Assembly (NCBI RefSeq): GCF_029407905.1
Contig: NC_073645.1
Location: forward strand, 48,237,501-48,301,500
Reading direction: 5' to 3'
DNA: 64,000 nucleotides
DNA from: Bubalus kerabau
Lineage: Eukaryota; Chordata; Mammalia; Artiodactyla; Bovidae
Each line of letters starts with the position of its first letter. Within the stretch, counting starts at the first letter, position 1. Below are positions 56,417 through 64,000 of the stretch, piece after piece. The notes beneath the pieces are model-generated. The model was not told the DNA's origin and ran no database searches. It saw only the letters and a program-made list of their open reading frames with translations. Both the position numbers and the translations under genes were made by a program.

Positions 56417-57336
56417 AAGGACGCTTTCAGCCGTGTTTCCCAGGAACCAGTGCGCTGACAGGTGTATCACTTTCCTGTCTCAGTGAACTCTCAGGGCTAC
56501 TCACATATGATGTGCTGTGTTTAGCACATAAGAAGCTGTGGTTTGGGGAAGTGAACTTACTCATCCACCAACCCACAGCCCCTAAATGAAGGATCTGGGA
56601 CTCAAATTCAAGCTGGAACGCCATGGAAACGCACGCTCTTAACCCCCATGGTATTCCCCCTCTGCTGGTTCTAGACGTAGCTTCCCAGGTCGCCCCACAG
56701 TGAAGGCTTTCCTCCCAAAACAGCTAAGAGCCCAGCCAGCTGCTAACCAGGGCAGGGAAACCCGCAAAGCCAAGGCACTATGAAATATTCAACATGTTGA
56801 CAGGAGGCATATTGCCAGCTGAGTGGAGGCCAGGAATTGGTCCTTGGCTGATGGGCAAGAGATTTCTGCTGCAGAAAGCTGAGCCTGGAGCGAAATTAGC
56901 TTTGAAGTTTATTAAATCTTTGTGTCTCTGGGGCCAGGGGGAGAAAGAGTCAGGGGGTGGCTCCTGTGGTCCTCAGCTGAGCAAGGCGGCCTGGAGGGAC
57001 CTTTCCACCCACCAGCAGAGCAGGATATTTGGGATGTATTTTTCACATTTGGAATACTCAGCAACTCTATTGGACTTCGGATTAGTGCATTTAGCAGAAA
57101 AGCAAAGCTGCTGTGAACACAGGCAAAAATCCACACTAGGGTTTTGCTCCACAACAGAAAGAGGCTGAAATTACCAGGAGCAGGCGGAGCTCAGTTTCTA
57201 CTACAAACAAGGTCACCGTGTGGAAAAATACGCACATGGGGAGGGTGTGGAAGAATTCTTTACCATTAATGGGAGTCTTGGTGGTAGCATTTTAGGATGA
57301 ACAAAGTTTTCATATCAAGAAAGCCACTTCCATCTA
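56417..57336. other. Unrecognised sequence
   Basis: About 920 bases of average composition. No exon or named repeat. Confidence 0.5.
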
Positions 57337-57414
57337 TTTTGTCAGCCAAAAAGTTCATTTGGGTTTTCCATAAGATGTTATGGAAAACCTGGAAGAAAAT
57401 TTTGACCAAGCCCA
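57337..57414. mobile_element. Mariner-derived MITE (78 bp, palindromic)
   Basis: TA-flanked, with 'cagccaaaaagttcatttgg' at left and 'aagaaaattttgaccaagcc' at right. The centre is a near-perfect hairpin: gttttccataa, a 3-base loop region, then ttatggaaaac. Confidence 0.8.
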
Positions 57415-57417
57415 TAC

Positions 57418-58029
57418 ATTATTTAAAAGGTGAGATCAGATAAATGAATGAACTTTTGTGATTCTTCCATCCACACAAACCTTCAGCCTAACTGCTGTGT
57501 AAATAACTTTATTATATAAATATAGCATAAAGGAAATAGGAAAATCTGATCACAACATTTTAATAAGCCAAGCAAATATAATGCTTATTTTGTGATTTTT
57601 ATACAATAGGTAAAATTTCTAAGACCAACATATTTGGAAAAATTTGCAAGGTAAATTTTTTCCAGCATGCAATTATTAAACATGCTGCTTGACTTTTTTA
57701 TTTCAAATTCATGAGTGATTTTATTTCTTCCATACCCCTATCTGCTACATCAGCCCTTATTATTCTGAACCATTCTCAGAAATCTCTTCATTTCATTCAC
57801 AAACATTTCTGTATAGCTCCTTAAAGATAATGACTATTTTTTTCTGGACACAACCACAGTGCTATTATCGTATGTTAAAAAAAAATCAATAGTCATCCTT
57901 TAATATCATCAAATATTTAGTAGTTATTAAAATTGCCAATCATTTCATAAGGGTCATAAATTTATTTCACAGATTGTTTGATTAAGATCCTACATGTTAC
58001 TACCTTTCAAAACTGCATCTTCCCATCAT
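57418..58029. other. AT-rich unrecognised sequence
   Basis: About 610 bases, strongly AT-rich, no named repeat. Confidence 0.5.
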
Positions 58030-58700
58030 CTTTTTTTTTCTTGCAATTTTTTAAAATTTATTTTTTATTGAAGGATCATTGCTTTACAGAACTTTGTTGT
58101 TTTCTCTCAAACCTCAACATGAATCAGCCATAGGTATACATACATCCCCTCCCTCTTGAACCTCCCTCCCACCTCCCTCCCCATCCCACTCATCTAGGTA
58201 GATAAAGAACCCCTGAGACATACAGAAAATTCCCATTGGCTCTCTATTTTACATACAGTAATGTAAGTTTCTGTGTTTCTCTTTTCATACAGCTCACCCT
58301 CTCCTCCCCTCTCCCTGTGTCCATAAGTCTGTCGGTTTCTCCATTGCTGCCCTGCAAATAAATTCTTCAGTACCATCTTTCTAGATTCTATATATATGCA
58401 TTAGTATACAACATTTATCTTTCTCTTTTTCACTTACTTCACTCTATATAATAGGCTCTAGGTTCATCTACCTCATTACAGTAGACTCAAAGGTGTTCCT
58501 TTTTATGGCCGAGTAATATTCCATTGTGTATACGTACCACAACTTCTTTATCCATTCATCTGTCAATGGACATCTAGGTTGCTTTTCTAGCTATTGTAAA
58601 TAGTGCTGCAATGAATATTTGGGTACATGTGTCTTTTTCAGTTTTGGTTTCATCAGGGCATATGCCTAGGAGTGGGATTGCTGGGTCATATGGTGGTTCT
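58030..58700 (-). mobile_element. Ruminant L1 3' end, inverted (3' portion of a 5'-inverted copy)
   Basis: Begins at a T-run (the tail of a minus-strand L1), then 'ttgaaggatcattgctttac', 'tgaatcagccataggtatac', 'agtaatattccattgtgtat', 'ctgtcaatggacatctaggt', and ends 'ggtcatatggtggttct'. At 58700 the sequence switches to the opposite L1 strand. Confidence 0.88.
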
Positions 58701-59268
58701 ATCTCAACATAGTAAAGGCCACATATAGTAAGCCCACAGCAAACATTATTCTCAATGGTGAAAAACTGAAAGCATTCCCCCTAATATCAGGAACAAGACA
58801 AGGGTGCCCACTCTCACCACTATTATTCAACATAGTTTTGGAAGTCCTAGCTACAGCAGTCAGAGAAGAAAAAGAAATAAAAGGAATCCAGATCGGAAAA
58901 GAAACAAAACTCTGTTTGCAGATGACATGATACTTTACATAGAAAACCCTAAGATAGCATCAGAAAATTCCTAGAGCTAATCAGTGAATTTAGCACAGTT
59001 GCAGGATACAAAATCAATACACAGAAATCACTTGCATTTCTATATACTAACAATGACAAATCAAAAAGAGAAATTAGGGAATCAATCCCACTCACCATTG
59101 CAACGAAAAGAATAAACTATCTAGGACTAAACCCACCCAGGGAGACAGAAGAACTGTATATAGAGAATTATAAGACACGATGAAAGAAATCAAAGGTGAC
59201 ATAATAAACAGATAGACAGATATCCCATGTTCCTGGGTAGGAAGAATCACTATTGTGAAAATTGGCTT
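58701..59268 (+). mobile_element. L1 ORF2 fragment (inverted 5' portion of the same copy)
   Basis: Plus-strand L1 reverse-transcriptase region: 'aatggtgaaaaactgaaagc', 'aagacaagggtgcccactct', 'tgcagatgacatgatacttt', 'aactatctaggactaaaccc', up to about 59268. Opposite in orientation to the adjoining 3' portion, the arrangement left by twin priming. Confidence 0.85.
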
Positions 59269-59749
59269 CCTGATATCATGCAAATTATGAGACTGACTAT
59301 GACAAAACTCAAAACGCCAAATAATGCAACTTTCAAACTAAGGCGAAAAGCACAGATTTCCAAGGTCACGGGGTGCTGCCGCCAGGGGAAGATAAAGAAG
59401 GGAGAGGTGTGAAGTTGAAATGGAAGAGACAACACTGATCATTTCAGATCATATGACTCTGCCTAGAAACCCAAGGATTTCAGTTGAAAACTTTTACAAC
59501 TGCTGGGAGAGCTGAGTAATTAACCACAATCAAAAGCAATTTCTGAGAATCAATAACTTTCATAAAGAAGGGAACTAATCAATTAAAAAACATCAGGAGA
59601 AAAAAATTAAAAATGACAAGAAAATCATAATATAACCAGGAACACATCTACCATGAAATAGGAAATAGCCACAGTTAGAAAGTCATAAAACTAATACTGG
59701 AGGAAATGAAAGAAATACAAAGTGAACAGGGAGGCATGACATGATTCTG
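59269..59749. other. Unrecognised sequence
   Basis: About 480 bases, A-rich, possibly L1-derived upstream of the next element but not recognisable. Confidence 0.4.
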
Positions 59750-61860
59750 GATGAACAAAATGAAACTGCAAAGTCAATTGTGCCTAAATTAGTTTAGAAG
59801 TTCCATATTTATCTAAAAACTGCCAATAAATAAACTAAAAATTGACAATTGGATTCATAAATGCACATGGAAGACAGAGAATGCATAAGAATACCCAAGA
59901 CAATTTTAATAATGCACAATGGGAGTGGGATATTCTAATACTGTATTAATTAAAGCAGCATGGTCTCAGGGAAGAAAAAGATAGATAAATCAGTTGGATA
60001 AAATAGAGAGTAACAGGGGCTTCCCAGATGGTGCTAGCAGTAAAGAACCCACCTGCCAGCCAACACAAGGGATGTATGAGACAGGTTTGATCCCTGGTTG
60101 GGAAGATGCCCTGGAGGACAGCATGGCAACCCACTCCAGTATTCTTGCCTGGAGAATCCCATGGACAGAGGAGCCTGGCGGGCTACAGTCCAAGGGGTCA
60201 CAAAGAGTAAGACACGACTGAGGCACTTAGCACACACGCGAAGAGTAAGACATCCACGTACATTTGGGAATTTGTGAAGAAGACATTTTGGGTCAAAGAG
60301 ACTGGGATAGCATGTAAAATTAGTAATACATTTGAGGATGAAATACTGTTAATAACGTTGTGGTACATATTTAAAGCCATACACAAAGCTAAATTTAAAA
60401 TGAATTAAAGGTGTAAACATCAAAAAGTGAAATTAAAAAATAACAATAGAATAATATTCTTCATAACAGTGGAAGTCTTCTTAAAGAAGACAAATATCCA
60501 GAGGCCATAAAAGATTAACCACTGAACTATAAAATATTGAGTGACTTTTATATGACAAATGTTATTACCTACAAATTAAAACACAAGCAACAGACTGAAG
60601 GAAAATATTAAAGATATTAGTACCAAGGCTATAAAAATAACTCTTATGATTACATTAGAAGAAAACACTTTAGAAAAGTAAATAAATGCTCTGAACATGG
60701 ATTTCATAGAAAAATAAATACAATAGGATAACATACATTGAAAAGATGATGGGGCTCTTTCACAACTGGGATGCCATAAATTCAAACAACAACATTTAAA
60801 TAAAATAAGGCAATACCTTGTGCAGCAAATGATATTATCAAGTAAGTGAAATCTAAAGAACAGGAGGAAATATTCACAAATCATTTATCTGATAAAGATC
60901 TAGACTCCAAAATATATAAGGAACTCTTACAACTCAGCAACAAAAAGACAAGCAACTCATTTTAAAAACCGGCAAAGAACTCAAACCGACATTTCACCAA
61001 AAAAAGCCATATAAATAGCCAAGAAGCACATAAAAAAGATGCTTCACATATAAGCCATTAAATAAATGCAAACCAAAACCACAATGAAATGCTGCATCAT
61101 ATTCACCAGGATGAGTATAATTAAATCCAAAAGAACACAAAACAAACAGAAAATTAGATTTATAATTAAAAGAACACAAAACAAACAAAAAGAAAAATAG
61201 AGAAGCAGAGAATAAGGAGAAATGGACTCTACCTTCCAGTAAAGGTGGGAATGCAAAATGGTATACCAGCTGTGGAAAACAGTCTCATAGCCCACCAGAA
61301 AGTTAAGCATAGAATTGCCACGTGACAATACAAATCCCAAAGAACTGGAAATAGGTACTCAGACAGATATTGTCGACAACATTCATATCAGAGCTATTCA
61401 CACCAGTCAGAAGATGGAAACAAGCCAAACACCCAACGTGGGATGAATGGACTAACAAGCTGTCGTGTGTACATATGATGGAATAACACGCAGACATGAA
61501 GAGGCATGGGCATTAGTGCCTGTTACAACATTAATGAACCTTGATGACATCATGCTAAGTAAAAGAAGATACAGATACAGCAAGTCACATATTGTACGAT
61601 TCCGTGTATGTGAAATCTCCATTAACAGGTAAGTCCACAGGGATGAGGACAGATGAGTGGTTGCCAGGGACTGGGGCAGGGAGAAGAGGACACGACTGCA
61701 TGAGGGTTACCAGGTTTCCTCTGGGGAGGATGAAAAGATTTAGGAGTGGACAGAGGCAGTGGAAGCAAACGTCATGAATGGACAAAATGCCACTCAGCTG
61801 TACACTTCAAAATGGTTAAATCTTTGGTCCTGTGAATTTCATCTCAATTAAAAATCAACA
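59750..61860 (+). mobile_element. L1M 3' end, about 1.9 kb, split by a SINE
   Basis: Ordered ORF2/3' UTR landmarks: 'cacaatgggagtgggatatt' (59918), 'atttatctgataaagatcta' (60882), 'ggaactcttacaactcagca' (60921), 'atgcaaaccaaaaccacaat' (61066), 'acaatacaaatcccaaagaa' (61324), 'tgagtggttgccagggactg' (61654), and 'ctgtgaatttcatctcaatt' as the 3' terminus. Multiple stops. Confidence 0.8.
60016..60238 (+). mobile_element. Bov-tA SINE
   Basis: 'ggggcttcccagatggtgct', 'ggtttgatccctggttggga', 'gtaagacacgactgaggcac'. agagtaa occurs just before and just after (agagtaac/agagtaag), a probable target-site duplication. Confidence 0.95.
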
Positions 61861-61864
61861 ATGA

Positions 61865-62420
61865 GATACTGTATCTTTCTGTTAGTTTGGGAAACAAACG
61901 CACACCCCTTTAAAAACCCAGTGTTAGGGTGTTGAAAAGTGGGTTCTCCCCACACTATTGGCTTAAATATAAACTGGTGGAGAGTTTGGGGGAGGTAAAC
62001 TTGACAATACCTATCCATATTTGGAGAAGGCAATGGCACCCCACTCCAGTACTCTTGCCTGGAAAATCCCATGGATGGAGGAGCCTGGCAGGCTGCAGTC
62101 CATGGGGTCGCTAGAGTCAGACACGACTGAGCGACTTCACTTTCACTTTTCACTTTCATGCATTGGAGAAGGAAATGGCAACCCACTCCAGTATTCTTGC
62201 CTGGAGAATCCCAGGGACAGGGGAGGCTGGTGGGCTGCCGTCTATGGGGTCGCACAGAGTCGGACACGACTGAAGCAACTTAGCATCCATATTTAAGATG
62301 TGCATGCCTTGTGATGCATCAAGTTCATTTACAGGATTCAATCCCACACATGCCCCGAGAGAGATGTACACATTCACGGGTGCTTGCTTTTGTTTAAGAA
62401 AAGGAAAAAAAATTTAAAAA
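61865..62420 (+). mobile_element. HAL1/L1-like fragment, split by Bov-A2
   Basis: 'gtaaacttgacaatacctat' on the left and 'catcaagttcatttacagga' on the right resemble the HAL1/L1 region around the 'caattccacttctagg' block. Low certainty. Confidence 0.35.
62023..62284 (+). mobile_element. Bov-A2 SINE (dimer)
   Basis: Two BovA monomers ('ggagaaggcaatggcacccc', 'ggagaaggaaatggcaaccc') with the linker 'cactttcacttttcactttc'. Target-site duplication atccatattt at 62013-62022 and 62285-62294. Confidence 0.97.
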
Positions 62421-64000
62421 TTGGTATCTGGCAAATGGGTGGTGTTGATTTTGTTGAGAACCTCAAAGCAAAACCTGAAAGACCATTTGGTCTCTAACTG
62501 CCCTGAACATTCCTTAAATCACCCATAAGTTACATACACATGATTTGTGTAAACAACTCAGTACAGCACTAAAAATGTTAAAAATATATAATTTACACTC
62601 TAATGTATAATATGTAGTTCCATAAAATGGCTGCAACAAAAATTAAATCACTCAAGTGCTACACTGCTTAGACACCCTTCCACAAAATCATAAATATTCA
62701 AAGCTTCCAGCTTTGCCTGTTGATGGATAAACATCGCCACGGTTTGGTTCTTTCATCTGAAAAATGGGGATATCTCACCACTGCCCCAGAGGGTCACAGT
62801 GAGGACGCAGTGAGTTAATTCAGAGCAGGCCTGGTTCTGTGCTGGGTGCAGAATGAGCCTTACAATAAATGTGGGGTGCGTTAGCCTTCAGAGGGTTGCT
62901 ATTCTGGAAGAGGAGAGAGAGAACTGACAGTTTTATAGCATGCGATGTGATGAGGGCTCTGGCAGCTGTGGGCACAGGTCTTGTGGAGGACAGAGAAGAA
63001 GCAGGCTGACCACCCAGAGGACCCTTCCCACTGCCTCTCAGGCTAAATGAAGTTGCCTACCAACCCCTGCCCTGCGACCGGCGCCAGCGTGCTGCTCCCC
63101 ACAGCACAGACGCCGTTCCTCTGTGCCTCTGGTCTCTACCATCAGCACATATGCTTAAGAATTCTCTGCGTTTGTTCTCTGGAAAGTAAACTGTTGGAAA
63201 GAAAAATCAATGTTCATTAGCAGTGCCATTACTTTTAAGAAAGGCCTTTCTCAGGAAAAGCGGTGGAGGACACTCCTGAAGCCAGTGTCCCTCTGACGTC
63301 CCTGCGGGGCACAGTGCCTTACTGACTCAGCTTCACGGAGGTCATCTCTCCCCAGCTGGACGCTGGGGGCACACCCGTGCTGCTGGGGCGGCCGCAGCCT
63401 GTGGGTGGGGCTCGGGCGAAGCGGGGAGCCTCCTGTGGGGTGGGGAGAGGTGCGTCTCAGTTCAGCTGATGGAAGCACCCATCTGGGGTCACCAGACCTT
63501 CTCGTTTTTTTAAGAGGCTCTCTATGCCTGAATTTTTGTGTGAAACTTTCCAATTTTTAAAATATTGTCAACAAATTCAAAACAAACAGTAAAATAACAC
63601 TCTCGGAGCCCAGCTGAATAATTTTGTGGGTGAACCTCACCCCAGGGCCCTAGTTGGTAACTTTTGTGACACACGTTTAGACTTCCAGGTTGGAAATTGT
63701 GCATCTGAAGATGTCGCAGACCATGCCTTGGATGTCACAGGAAAACGGTCTGCTGTGTTGCTTGGGTCCAGGCAAGCCCATCCTTGCTGATGAGTTGGTT
63801 TCCCATCCCCAGCCTGTCAATCACCTGCCCCTGGATCCATCCTCCCCTCCACACCACGCCCCCTCACTGTGACCCATGCATGTTGGGGGAGTGGGGCTCG
63901 TCATTTGAAATAACACCTGTATCTCTGTACATGCCCCTCACTTAAGAAAAACAAATCACAAGATGCCTTCTCCACCAAGAAAGCACCTAAGAGAGTTTTG
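62421..64000. other. Mostly unique sequence with a MIR and a small CpG cluster
   Basis: AT-rich to about 62700. A MIR tail-like segment spans about 62735-62890 ('atctgaaaaatggggatatc', 'caggcctggttctgtgctgg'). A GC-rich patch at 63286-63440 contains about 11 CpGs including gcggccgc. The minus frame 63251-63553 across it is not recognised. Confidence 0.5.
62735..62890 (+). mobile_element. MIR fragment
   Basis: 'ttctttcatctgaaaaatgg' then 'cagtgagttaattcagagca' and 'gtgctgggtgcagaatgagc' follow MIR order. Confidence 0.5.

Noticed and set aside
10617..60238. tRNA genes at the heads of SINEs
   Set aside because: Box B-like segments recur only as the tRNA-derived heads of Bov-tA and CHR-2 elements; no cloverleaf-complete tRNA was seen.

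Overview
The window is a piece of nuclear chromosome from a ruminant, almost certainly a bovid. The diagnostic evidence is the repeat content. There are nine copies of the BovB non-LTR retrotransposon, about seventeen Bov-tA/Bov-A2 SINEs (several with clean target-site duplications), artiodactyl CHR-2-type tRNA SINEs and L1 3' ends of the ruminant type. Older mammal-wide repeats (MIR, L2, MER20, MER5A, hAT, Tigger-like, a MaLR LTR) lie beneath them. No bacterial, plasmid or phage sequence was seen, and no tRNA, rRNA or CRISPR features.

One host gene is recognisable. A 1,123-base exon on the minus strand (18003-19125) encodes the first 365 residues of C10orf90/FATS, a DNA-damage-response protein reported as an E2-independent ubiquitin ligase acting on p53. 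It has a textbook acceptor, an initiator ATG in acceptable context, an ORF open to the donor, and a phase-1 CAG|GTGGGT donor. I could not find the downstream exons, including the one for the C-terminal ALMS motif, so DNA left of 18003 is read as intron. DNA right of 19125 is 5' intron or upstream region. A second, weaker candidate lies on the same strand at 55186-55560: a protein-like, CpG-retaining open frame next to a perfect RFX X-box (55155-55167). It could be an upstream exon or promoter region of the same gene, but it does not splice in frame directly to the FATS exon.

Layout. 0-5.5 kb: nested old L1s, MER20, Bov-tA and a 1.2-kb inverted BovB. 5.5-17.9 kb: mixed old repeats and unique intron. 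18.0-19.1 kb: FATS exon. 19-29 kb: MER5A, CHR-2, a TA-flanked DNA transposon, a 46-bp tandem duplication and a Tigger-like element. 29.8-31.3 kb: two head-to-head BovB copies. 32.3-34.4 kb: an inverted duplication of a MIR+SINE unit around a GC-rich spacer. 36-48 kb: L1, BovB and SINE nests, including a BovB with a 496-codon open frame. 50-54.4 kb: Bov-A2 and the longest BovB (endonuclease C-terminus through reverse transcriptase). 55-56.4 kb: candidate exon/X-box abutting a MaLR LTR. 57.3-62.4 kb: a mariner MITE, a 5'-inverted L1 and a long L1 3' end. 62.4-64 kb: mostly unique.

Nothing behaves as an operon or multi-gene system. The sequence is one gene's exon and introns carrying a dense retrotransposon load. 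Repeat family names rest on recognition by eye, boundaries are usually good to about 5-20 bases, and old families (L2, MIR, HAL1-like) are the least certain.
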